Below, in pieces: positions 52,461 to 62,100 of a DNA stretch of 64,000 nt (its first letter is position 1; each line of letters starts with the position of its first letter). Both the position numbers and the translations under genes were made by a program. Source of the stretch: Streptomyces sp. NBC_00654 (GTDB lineage Bacteria; Actinomycetota; Actinomycetes; Streptomycetales; Streptomycetaceae); NCBI RefSeq assembly GCF_026341775.1, contig NZ_JAPEOB010000001.1, positions 1,488,001-1,552,000 on the forward strand, read 5' to 3'. The notes beneath the pieces were generated by a model. That model was not told where the DNA came from. It did not search any database and saw only the letters and a program-made list of their open reading frames with translations.

Positions 52461-53996
52461 ATGAGGCGCACCAGGCTCAGACTTCGCGGGCTTCGCTGTA
52501 CGGTCGCGGCAGCCGCGGCCCTCGCGGCGGCCGTCGGCGGCATGGCCGCCGCCGGACCGGCAGGCGCGAGCGAGTCCCGTACCACCACTACCGCATCCGC
52601 CCCTCTCCCGCCCGAACTGGAAGCCGTCCGGGCCGCGGAAGCCACCCAGCTGTACGGCAGCCCCGCCGAACGGCCGCTCGCCGACCGCAAGACCGGGCTG
52701 ATCTCGCTGGGCGACAGCGAGATCTCCGGCGAGGGCGTCGGCACGTACGAGCCCGGCACCAACGGCCCGGACAACTGGTGCCACCGGTCACCCGACGCCG
52801 CCATCCACCGCACGGGCATCGCGGCGGACGTCACGTACAACGTCTCGTGCTCCGGCGCCTATACCGGGAACATCAAGATCGGCGGATCCAAGCAGTACGC
52901 CGATGAGCTGGTCCAGAGCGACAGCCTCGCCGTGAAGGCGCGCAACACCCGTATCAAGATGATCGTGTTGGTGGCCGGGGCCAACGACGACCTCCAGTTC
53001 GGTCCGGTCATGACCGACTGCGTGGTGCGCTACATCAGCCTCCAGGGCCCCTGTGAGCCCAAGTACGCCGGTGGCTGGCAGGCGCGCGTCGACGCGCTCG
53101 TCCCCAAGGTCGAGCAGACGGTCCGGGACCTGCGCACCGTCATGACGGGCGCGGGCTACGCCAACGGCGACTACAAGCTGGTCGTCATGGGCTACCCGAG
53201 CCCGATCGGCCCCGACTTCCGCGACAACCCGGACTTCCCCGGGAAGCTCGCCTGCGGCGGTCTCGGCTACGACTCCGACACCGTCTGGGGCCGCAACACC
53301 GCCGTCCCCGCGTTCGAGGTCGGCATGCGCAAGGCCGCGGCCTCGACCGGAGCCGTCTTCCTCGACAACTCCCGGCTCTTCCACGGCCATGAGGTCTGCA
53401 CCCAGCAGACCTGGGCGCGCGGACTCTACATCGACCTCACCAAGCCGGGCACACCGGACGAGAACTCGGTACGGCAGTCCTTCCACCCCAACGCGGCCGG
53501 CCACGGCGCCTTCGCGTCCTGCCTCACCCAGATCTACAACTCCGGCCTGCGTGAGGCCGGCTGCGCCGACCCGGGCAGCACGGGCAGGCCGGTGCTCCAG
53601 CCCGCCGCCTGGGACGACGTCTTCAAGCCGCTGAAGAACGAGGCCACCGGCACCTGTGTGGACGTCCCCGCCTCGGAGACCCGCAACGGCACCGCGATCG
53701 GCGGCTGGGACTGCCACGACGGCCGCAACCAGGGCTGGTGGTACGACTCCACCGAGCGGACCGTCCGCACCGAACTCAGCCACGACCGGTGCCTGGACGT
53801 GCCGGGCGCCAAGTACGACGCGGGTGCCGCGCTCGTCGTGTGGGACTGCTCGGGCGCGGCCAACCAGAAGTTCGTCCAGCAGGCGGGCACCCTCCGCCCG
53901 GCCGCGGCGACCGGGCTCTGCCTGACCCTGGCCGGGGCCAAGGACCCGCTCAGGCTCCAGGCGTGCGACGGCGGCGCGAAGCAGCGGTTCGTGTAG
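52461..53996 (+). CDS. Secreted SGNH/GDSL hydrolase with C-terminal ricin-B lectin domain
   Basis: A 511-residue exported protein. Signal peptide (about 1-37, ending AGAS). The SGNH esterase domain has block I LISLGDSEISGEG (Ser86), GAND (block III) and the catalytic His in SFHPNAAGHGAF. A ricin-type beta-trefoil (about 380-511) shows repeated CVDVP / CLDVP and QxW-like turns. It probably de-esterifies a polysaccharide or lipid it binds by the lectin. ATG at 52461 with AGGAGG 4 nt upstream. Confidence 0.92.
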   Translation: MRRTRLRLRGLRCTVAAAAALAAAVGGMAAAGPAGASESRTTTTASAPLPPELEAVRAAEATQLYGSPAERPLADRKTGLISLGDSEISGEGVGTYEPGTNGPDNWCHRSPDAAIHRTGIAADVTYNVSCSGAYTGNIKIGGSKQYADELVQSDSLAVKARNTRIKMIVLVAGANDDLQFGPVMTDCVVRYISLQGPCEPKYAGGWQARVDALVPKVEQTVRDLRTVMTGAGYANGDYKLVVMGYPSPIGPDFRDNPDFPGKLACGGLGYDSDTVWGRNTAVPAFEVGMRKAAASTGAVFLDNSRLFHGHEVCTQQTWARGLYIDLTKPGTPDENSVRQSFHPNAAGHGAFASCLTQIYNSGLREAGCADPGSTGRPVLQPAAWDDVFKPLKNEATGTCVDVPASETRNGTAIGGWDCHDGRNQGWWYDSTERTVRTELSHDRCLDVPGAKYDAGAALVVWDCSGAANQKFVQQAGTLRPAAATGLCLTLAGAKDPLRLQACDGGAKQRFV

Positions 53997-54041
53997 GGAC
54001 AGCCCTTCCGGCCGACGGCGCCGGGAAGGACGGGGGCGTGT

Positions 54042-54081
54042 GGGAAGGGGTGGCCGCGGTGTGCCGTGGCCACCCCTTCCC
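54042..54081. terminator. Bidirectional terminator between SGNH hydrolase gene and biosynthetic operon
   Basis: A perfect 14-bp inverted repeat GGGAAGGGGTGGCC/GGCCACCCCTTCCC with a 12-nt loop; it closes the PKS/NRPS operon on the minus strand. Confidence 0.8.
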
Positions 54082-54103
54082 CTCGCGGACCGGACGGCGG
54101 GTC

Positions 54104-54826
54104 TCAGCCGTCCCGGGCGGTACGCAGCCCGGCGGCCACCAGCTTCAGCAGCGCGGCGGGCTGATCGGCCAGATACATGTGCCCGCCGTCCAGTTCGGCC
54201 ACGGTCAGCACACCCGTGGTCGCCCGGCACCACTGCGCCGCGTCGCCCGGCCCGACCAGCGCGTCCGACCGGCCCCGCACCGAGGTGACGGGCGCCGACA
54301 GCGGGCGGTCGGACGAGGGCACGTACGTCTCGTGGAGCCGCACGTCGGCCCGGAGCGTGGGCAGCAGCAGCTCCCGCATCTCCGGGTCCTCCAGCGCCGG
54401 ATGGGCGTACCCGGCGAAGCTCTTCACCCGCGCCGTGAACTCCTCGTCCGGCAGGCCGCCCGCCCGGTCCGTCCTTGCCGTCCACGGGCCGGGGGACCCG
54501 CTGACCACCAGGGACTCCAGCCGCGGGCCCGCCGCGCCGGGGGCCTGCTCGATCCGGTGCGCCAGCTCGTACGCGAGCACCGCGCCCATGCTGTGACCGA
54601 ACAGGGCCACCGGCCCGCCCGCCCCGAGCGCGGCGGTGACCTGCGCGTACGCGTCGTCCACGGCCGGAGCCGCCGAGGTGTACGCGGGTTCGGCGAACCG
54701 TTTCTCACGGCCCGGCAGCTGCACCGGGAGGATCCGCAGACCCGCCGGGGCCAGCGCCTGCCACGGGGCGTAGAACGACGGACCCGCCCCGGCGAAGGGC
54801 AGGCAGATCAGGACGGTCTCTTCCAC
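54104..54826 (-). CDS. Type II thioesterase of the PKS/NRPS operon
   Basis: A 240-residue alpha/beta hydrolase. The nucleophile motif is FGHSMGAVLA (Ser79), with the family block LPFAGAGPSFYAPW, the Asp in SDALVGPGD and the His in GGHMYL. Type II TEs remove wrong or stalled acyl groups from carrier proteins. GTG at 54826 gives the family length; a GTG at 54877 is possible but has no RBS. It is the last gene of the operon, 66 bp after the M18 stop. Confidence 0.9.
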   Translation of the reverse strand: MEETVLICLPFAGAGPSFYAPWQALAPAGLRILPVQLPGREKRFAEPAYTSAAPAVDDAYAQVTAALGAGGPVALFGHSMGAVLAYELAHRIEQAPGAAGPRLESLVVSGSPGPWTARTDRAGGLPDEEFTARVKSFAGYAHPALEDPEMRELLLPTLRADVRLHETYVPSSDRPLSAPVTSVRGRSDALVGPGDAAQWCRATTGVLTVAELDGGHMYLADQPAALLKLVAAGLRTARDG

Positions 54827-54892
54827 GGTCTCTCGGTCCTTCTTCCGGTCCGGCGGTACGAACAGGGCGTCCAGCACGTCCAGGGGCCCGGG

Positions 54893-56194
54893 TCAGCCCC
54901 CGGTCATGATCGCGCCCAGGATGGCCGCGAGATACGCCGGGTCGTCCGCACCGCACAGCTCGCGCGCCGAGTGCATGGACAGCCCCGGCACTCCCACGTC
55001 GACCGTCGTGACGCCCAGCCGGGCGGCGGTGAGCGGGCCGATGGAGGTGCCGCACGGCATCGCGTTGTTGGAGACGAACGGCTGCCACGGAGCGCCCGCG
55101 CGCTCGCACGCCGCCGTGAACACCGCGATACCGGTGCTGTCGGTGGCGTACCGCTGGTTCACATTGACCTTGACCGTGGGCCCGCCGTTGGGCAGCGGCC
55201 GGTGGTCCGGGTCGTGCCGCTCCGCGTAGTTGGGGTGGACGGCGTGCGCCATGTCCGCGGAGACGCAGAAGGCACCGGACAGGGCCCGCGACCAGTCCTC
55301 GCCGCTGCCGCCCCGGGCCGAGACGGAACGCGACAGGACCCGCTCCAGCAGCGGGCTCTGCGCACCGGTCTCCGAACCGCTGCCGACCTCCTCGTGGTCG
55401 AAGGCGGCCAGCACGGGGACGTAGGCCGGCTCCTCGACGCCGGTCGCCGCACCGACCAGCGCCGTGACCCCCGCGTGCACCGAGATCTGGTTGTCCAGCC
55501 GGGACGCCACCACGAACTCCCGGTCGACGCCCAGATATCCGGGCGGCTGGATGTCGTGCAGCATCAGGTCCCAGCCCAGCACATCGGCCGGGTCCTCCTC
55601 GGCGGCCGCCGCCACCCGCCGCAGCAGCGCGCCCTCCTGGGGATCACCGAGCGCCCAGACCGGGGCGATGTGCCGCTGCCGGTCGAGTGCCACACCCTCG
55701 TTGACCGAACGGTCCAGATGAATGGCCAGCTGGGGTACGCGCAGCAGCGGTTCGTCGATCTGGACGAGCCGGTATCGCGGGGTGCCGTCCGGGCCGCGCA
55801 GGGCGAGCCGGCCGGAGATGCCCAGGTCACGGTCGAGCCAGGTGTTGAGCGGGACACCGCCGTAGATCTCCACGCCGATCTGGCGCCAGCCCGCCGTCCC
55901 GGTGTCGGGCGACGGCTTGATCCGCAGGTTCGGCGAGTCGGTGTGGGTGCCGACGATCCGGAACGGGGTGTGGGCCGGAGCGCCCTCGGGGACGTACCAG
56001 GCGATCAGCGCACCTGCGCGGATGACGAAGCAGCCGCCGGTCGCCCCGGTCCAGTCGTCCGTCCCGCGCAGCTCGCGGAAGCCGGCCTTCTCCAGGCGCT
56101 GGGCGGCGCTCGCCACCACGTGGTACGGCGAGGGGCTGGCCGCGATGAAGGAGAGCAGGTCGTCGGTGTGGCTGCGGTGGGTGGCCGGCGTCAT
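54893..56194 (-). CDS. M18 family aminopeptidase (aspartyl aminopeptidase type) coupled to the NRPS
   Basis: A 433-residue zinc aminopeptidase of the M18 family, at the usual length. The dinuclear site residues are visible: His84 in VGTHTDSPN, Asp in RLDNQIS, Glu-Glu in FDHEEVGSG, Asp in SADMAHAVHPN and His in SMHSARELCG. M18 enzymes remove N-terminal Asp/Glu or other residues. Its ATG (56194) overlaps the NRPS stop codon by 4 nt, so the two are made together. That placement is unusual for a housekeeping peptidase and suggests a part in maturation of, or resistance to, the product. Confidence 0.93.
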   Translation of the reverse strand: MTPATHRSHTDDLLSFIAASPSPYHVVASAAQRLEKAGFRELRGTDDWTGATGGCFVIRAGALIAWYVPEGAPAHTPFRIVGTHTDSPNLRIKPSPDTGTAGWRQIGVEIYGGVPLNTWLDRDLGISGRLALRGPDGTPRYRLVQIDEPLLRVPQLAIHLDRSVNEGVALDRQRHIAPVWALGDPQEGALLRRVAAAAEEDPADVLGWDLMLHDIQPPGYLGVDREFVVASRLDNQISVHAGVTALVGAATGVEEPAYVPVLAAFDHEEVGSGSETGAQSPLLERVLSRSVSARGGSGEDWSRALSGAFCVSADMAHAVHPNYAERHDPDHRPLPNGGPTVKVNVNQRYATDSTGIAVFTAACERAGAPWQPFVSNNAMPCGTSIGPLTAARLGVTTVDVGVPGLSMHSARELCGADDPAYLAAILGAIMTGG

Positions 56195-59100
56195 ACGGCG
56201 TCCGCCTTTCCGGTGTTCGGCAGTGACTGCGGGGGTGAGGGTGCTGCGGATGCTTCGGTCGGTACGTCGGTCAACGCGTCGGTCGGCTCACCGACCGGTT
56301 CGCCGGTCGCCTCGCCGGGTGGTCCGAGCAGTTCGCGGACCGGCCGGTCGGGCCGGGCACAGAACTCCGCGAGCAGTCCGGTGTACGAGGTGAGCAGTTC
56401 CTCGGCGGTCTCCCGGTTCCAGAGGTCCGAGGAGAACTCCAGGAACGTTCGATAACCCATCGCAGGGTCCCGGCGCGGCGCAAGCCCGAAGCACAGCTCA
56501 CTGCGGGAAAGAGGCGGTGCCAGATCGGCCACCTCGACCCCGAGGCCGGGGATCTCGATGTCCGTGTCGACGGAGTTCTGGAACGCCAGGACGTGCGGCA
56601 CCCGGTCCGGGACGCCCTCCGCGCCCGCGTCCCGCATCGCCCGCATGATCCGCGCGGTCGGCAGGACATGTGCCATGGCGCCCATCGCGCCCGCGCCGGT
56701 ACGGGTGGCGAACTCCGCGCAGGTCTCCGCGAGATTGGCTGAATCCAGTCGTACGCGAACCATCACGGCGGTCGACGTCATCGCGACGAGCGACTCGGAC
56801 TCGGTGCCCCGGCGATTGGCGTACGGCACGCTCAGCAGGATGTCCGGCTCCCCCGACAGCCTCGTCAGGAACACCCCGAGGGCCGCCGCCGCGACCGCGA
56901 ACGGTGTGGTGTGCCGGGAACTCGCGAACTCCTCCACCGCCGCCCTCACCTCGCCCGACGCGACCCCGCGGATCGTGTCCCCGCGCCCGCTCAGCTTCTC
57001 GGGGCGGGGACGGTCGGTGGGTACGGGAACGGCGGACGGCACCCCCTCCAGGTACGCGGCACAGTACGCGGCCCTGGCCGCCTCGGTCTCCGGGTCGTGC
57101 TCGGCACGCTGCCGGCGGGCGTACTCCGGGGCCTGCAGGGCCGGTGCCGGGAGCGCGTGCGGGACGCCCGCCGCCGCCGCGGTGTACAGCTCGGCGATCT
57201 CGGCGAGCAGCAGCGACAGGGACCAGCCGTCGGCGGTGATGTGGTGCAGCACGAACATCAGCGTCCAGCGGTCCTCCTCGACACGCAGCAGCCGCAGCCT
57301 GGGCAGCACGGACCGGCCCAGGTCGAAGGCGCTCGCGGCGGTCTCCCGGCACAACGCCTCGGCCCGCGGCTCCCGTTCAGCGGGCGGGAGTCCGGTGAGG
57401 TCCTCCACCGGCAGCACGAGCGGAACCGGTGCGAGAACCTCCTGCCACCAGGGCCCGTCCGGCGCGTTCCCCTCCGGTACGAAACGGGTCCGCAGCGAGT
57501 CGTGCCGGGCGGTCACCCCGGCCAGCGCGGACCGCAGCGCCTCCGGGTCCAGGGGGCCGGTGAACGTGATCCGGGTCGGTATGTTCCACACCTCGGCGTG
57601 CGGGACTGCATGGTGACCGGCGATCATCCGCGCCTGCTGGTCGCTCACGGGAGCGCGGTCCAGGACCGTCTCCGGCGCCGTGCCAGGCCGGTCCCCGGGC
57701 GCCGTGCCCGGCCCGCCCTCCGGCGGTTGCGCGGCGGGCCCGCCCGTGAACTGCTCCGTCATGGCCCGCAGGGTCGCCTCGGAGAAGAAGTCCGCCAGCG
57801 GGTAGTCGACGCCGAGGGTGTCGCGCACCCGGTTCACCAGCCGGATCGCGGCGATGGAGTTGCCGCCGAGGTCGAAGAAGTTGGCGTCGTCGGGGAAGCC
57901 GCGCACATCGAGCACGGACTCCCAGACCTCCCGCAGAACGGCCGCGGTGCCGGGCGCCCCGCCGCCACCGCCCTCCCCCCGCTCCTCGGGAGCCCCGGGA
58001 GCCCCGGGAGCCCCGGGAGCCCCGGGAGCCCCGGGAGCCCCGGGAGCCCCGGGTCCCGTCGGCCCTTCCGGCCCTTCCGGCCCTTCCGGGGCCCGAGCGC
58101 CGGTCATCGTCCGCAGGGTGTCGTCCAGTTCGGCGAGATACCCGCGCGCCGTCCCGGCGTCGAACAGGTCCGCGTCGTAGCGCAGCCGCAGCCGCAGGCT
58201 CCCCGACGCCGTGCGGGTGACCATCAGGGCCAGCTCCAGCGGCGCCGACTCCGTCCCGGCCGCCACCTCCTCCGCGCGCAGACCGGGCAGTTCGATGCCG
58301 GTGAGCGGCGCGGTCCCGAGGTCGATCGACACCGTGATCAGCGGTCGCGGACCGGCCGCGGCCGGACGGACGGCGGCGAGCAGGGCATCGAGGTCCACCC
58401 TGCTGTGCGCGTCCGCCTCGAACAGGGCGCGCCCCGTGGCCCGTACGGCCTCCGGCACCGGCGTCGCGTCCGTCGCCGACAGCCGCAACGGCAGCAGCGC
58501 CACATGGAAGCCGACCGTGTCCAGCGTCTCCGGCAGGCGCCGCCCGAACGTCGTGCCGAGCAGGAACTCGTCCTGCCCCGAACGCCGGCGCAGCACCAGG
58601 TGCCAGGCCGTGCACAGCGTGGCGAACAGCGTGACCCCCCGCTCCCCGCTCCACTCCCGGAGCAGATCCGCCCGCTCCCGGTCCAGGGCGCGGGTCTCCG
58701 CCCCGCCGCGCCCCGCCACCCGGCGCCCGCGCGGCCGGTCCGTGGGCAGCTCCAGTACGGGGGACCGCTCGCCCAGCCGCGTCCGCCACCAGGTCAGATC
58801 GGCGTCCGTGCAGGGCGGTTCGGGGGCCCCGAGAGCCGTCCCGGCGGGCCTGTCGAACACGGCAGGCCGGCCGTCGGCCGCCGCCCGGTACAGCTCCTGG
58901 AGGTCCGCCGCGAGCAGTCCGGCCGAGTGCGCGTCCGTGATGATGTGGTGCAGCCCGAAGACCAGTACGTGGTCGTCGTCGGCCAGCCTGAGCAGCCGGG
59001 GAGTGAACAGCGGCCCCTCGGCCAGGTCGTAGGCACGGGTGCTCTCCTCGGAGAGCACCGCCCCGATCGCCGCGTCGGGCAGCTGCCCCCGGGCATCGGT

Positions 59101-62100
59101 GATCCGGAGCGGAACGCGCTGCCCGGACCGGACGACCTGCAGTACGGACTCCTCGCCCGGTCCGTCGCCCCGCCCGGCCCGGAACACGGTCCGCAGCCCC
59201 GCGTGCCGCTCCACCAGCCCGTCCACGGCGGTGCGCATCGCCGCTTCGTCCAGCGGCCCGCGCAGCCGTACCGCCTGGGTCTCGTTGTACGCGGCACGGT
59301 CGCCGAGCAGCCGGGAGGACAGCCAGAGCCGGCGCTGCGCGGCGGTGGCGGGCGCGGTGCTCGTGCGCGCCCGCTCCTGGGTGCGGCGGCGCAGCAGGTC
59401 CAGCTGCCCGAGTCCCGCCCGCAGCCGTTCCGCGCTCATCCCGAAGTCGACGAGCGCGGCGATCTCGTCGACGCCCGCCCGGTGCAGCGCGTCGACGAGC
59501 GGCGCGACACCCTCCGGCGAACCGATCAGTGCCCGCTGGTCGCAGTACCGGTCGTAGGCCCGCCGGAACAGATAGTCGAGGTCCTCCTCGCTCGACTCCG
59601 CGATGTCCCGCGGGCTGCGGCCGAGCGCGGTGGCGGCCGACCGCATCAGCAGCGACGAGCGCAGATAGCGGACCATCGGCTCCAGCGCCTCGGCCCGCGC
59701 GGTCCCGTGATCCGTACCGAGGTACGTGTGCAGCAGGACGGTCACCCGGCCCGTCTCCGGATCCAGCCCGCACTCCGCGCGGACCTGCCGGTAGTACGCG
59801 ATGTGCGCGGCCAGCTCCTCCACGGTCTGGCTCATCAGATTGGTGACGACACCGAGCCCGCGCCGGGCCGCCTCCCCGTACGAGGCACGCCGCCCGGAGG
59901 TGGCGAGGAACATCGGCGGCTCCTCCTGCACCGGACGCGGCTGGATGCGTACGCCGGTCTCGGCGCCCTCGCCCGTACGCCGCCGGACGGCCTCCCCGCG
60001 CCACAGCGCGCGGACCTCGTCCAGGTGGGCGAACGCGATCTCGCGGCGGTCGGCGAACCGGTCGGGGTGCAGCGCGAAGTCCTGGGCGTGCCAGCCGGTG
60101 GCGCACCCGATGCCGACCCGGCCGCCGGAGAGGTTGTCGACGACCGACCACTCCTCCGCCACCCGCACCGGATCGTGCAGCGGCAGGACGACGGAGCCCG
60201 CGTTGATCCGGATCCGGCCGGTCTCGCGGGCGAGGGCGGCGGCCAGGACGGCGGGGTTCGGGAAGAGCCCGCCGAAGGAGTGGAAGTGCCGCTCGGGGAG
60301 CCAGAGCGAGGAGAAGCCGTGCTCGTCGGCGAAGCGGGCGGTCTCGAAGACCGTCCCGTACGCCTGGGCGGCGGCCGGCGCGGTGTCCGGGCCGTCCGTG
60401 GCGGGACCGGCGTTCTCCGGGTGATGGCTCTGCGGGTGACCGTTATCCGGGTGGTCGCTCTCCGGGTGGTCGCTCTGCGAGTGGTCGCCGAAGAAGTACA
60501 CCCCGAAGTCGGGGGCGGGGCGCACCGGCCGTACCGGCGGGCGCACGGGCTTCGCCGCGGGTGCCGTACGGGGGAAGAACCCACCCTCGCGCAGTTCGCG
60601 GAGCGACCCCTTCACCGCGTCCGCCACCGCCGCCACGTCCTCGTCCGTGTGCGCGGTGGAGAGGTAGAAGCTGCGCCACTCCCAGACGTACACCCCGCGC
60701 AGCTGGAGGTGGTGGTAGAGCAGCTCCATGTCGGCGCGGTGGGTGAAGCGGAACATCGAGCCGAAGTGGGCCAGTTCCAGCGGGAACTCCTCGTCCCGGA
60801 AGAAGGCGTTGAGCTGTCCGGCGAGGGCCGAGGTGCGGGCGTTGAGCCCCTCCTGGAGCCCCGGCCCCCGGTCCCTGAGATGAGTGAGCACCGCTCTCGC
60901 CGCCGCCATCGAGAGCGGGTGCTGCATATACGTGCCGCCGATGAAGGTGGTCTCCCGAGGGGGCCGGCTGCCGTCCCCGTACTGCCAGAAACCGCCGTCG
61001 ACCCCGTCGAGCAGATCGGCCCGCCCCGCCACCGCCCCGATGGGGAAGCCGCTGCCGAGCGCCTTCCCGTACGTGGCGAGGTCGGGGACGACACCGAAGT
61101 GTTCCTGGGCGCCGCGCGGGTGCGGGCGCAGTCCGGTCAGCATCTCGTCGAAGAGCAGCACGATGCCCCGGCGCTCGGTCAGTTCGCGCAGGGAGCGCAG
61201 GAAGTCCACCGGCCGCAGCGCGGGATCGCGGCACTGGACGGGTTCGACGAGGACGGCCGCGATGCGGTCGCCCAGCGCGTCGATGGCGTCGAGGGACTCC
61301 TGATCCCCGTACTCCAGCACGATCAGGTCGGCGACGGCGCTCGACGGGATGCCGCGCGAGACGGGGACGGCGTGCCGGTCCGGACCGCCGGGGCGGCCGA
61401 GCACGGAGTCGATGTGCCCGTGGTACGAGCCCCGGAACATGACGATCTTGTCGCGCCCGGTCGCGGCGCGGGCCAGCCGTACGGCCGCCGAGTTCGCCTC
61501 CGTGCCGGACGTGGCGAAGGCCACCCGCTCCAGCCCCGTCAGCCCGGCGAGCAGCGCCGCGGCCTCGCCGGTGTCGGGGGAGCGGGGGCCGAAGCGGAGG
61601 CCCCGGGAGAGATGGCGCCGGACGGCCTCGGTGACGAACTCCGGTTCATGACCGAAGAGCAGGGCACCGAAGCCCATGGTGATGTCGGTGTAGTCGTTGC
61701 CGTCGACATCGGTGAGCCGGGAGCCGTGCGCCGAACGCGCGGCTATCGGATACAGCATCTCCTTGGTGGCGTCGCGGAACCCCACGACGGCCCGGCTGTC
61801 CGCGAGAACGGAACGGTGCTGCTGGGCGAGCCGCTTGGAGGTGCGGGTCCGCTCGGTGAACCTGCGGACGAGTGAGTCGGTGTGGGCCCGCTGCGCGGCA
61901 TCGGCCCGGTCCGCTCCGGCCATCCCGCCCGCCGCGTCGACGACGAGGCGGGGGCCGTGGGACGGGGCCGCCGGGGGAGGAGTGCGCTCCTGCGGCGGTT
62001 GCGCCCGGGCAGGCGGGGGCTGTCGGGCGGGCGTCGGCCGTTGCGCGGGCGTGGGCCGGGGTGCCCGCGGTGGCGTCCGCCGGGCGCGGTCCCGGGCGGC

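Noticed and set aside
57800..58060. Assembly error hiding an adenylation domain
   Set aside because: The frame is continuous through C1, the repeat and the PCP with normal codon bias, and only about 50 residues separate the domains; there is no remnant of A-domain motifs in other frames.
56911..61875. A 1654-codon open frame on the plus strand opposite the NRPS gene
   Set aside because: Arg/Gly/Pro/Val-rich composition, no domain, no RBS; it is the mirror of high-GC codon bias in the real minus-strand gene.
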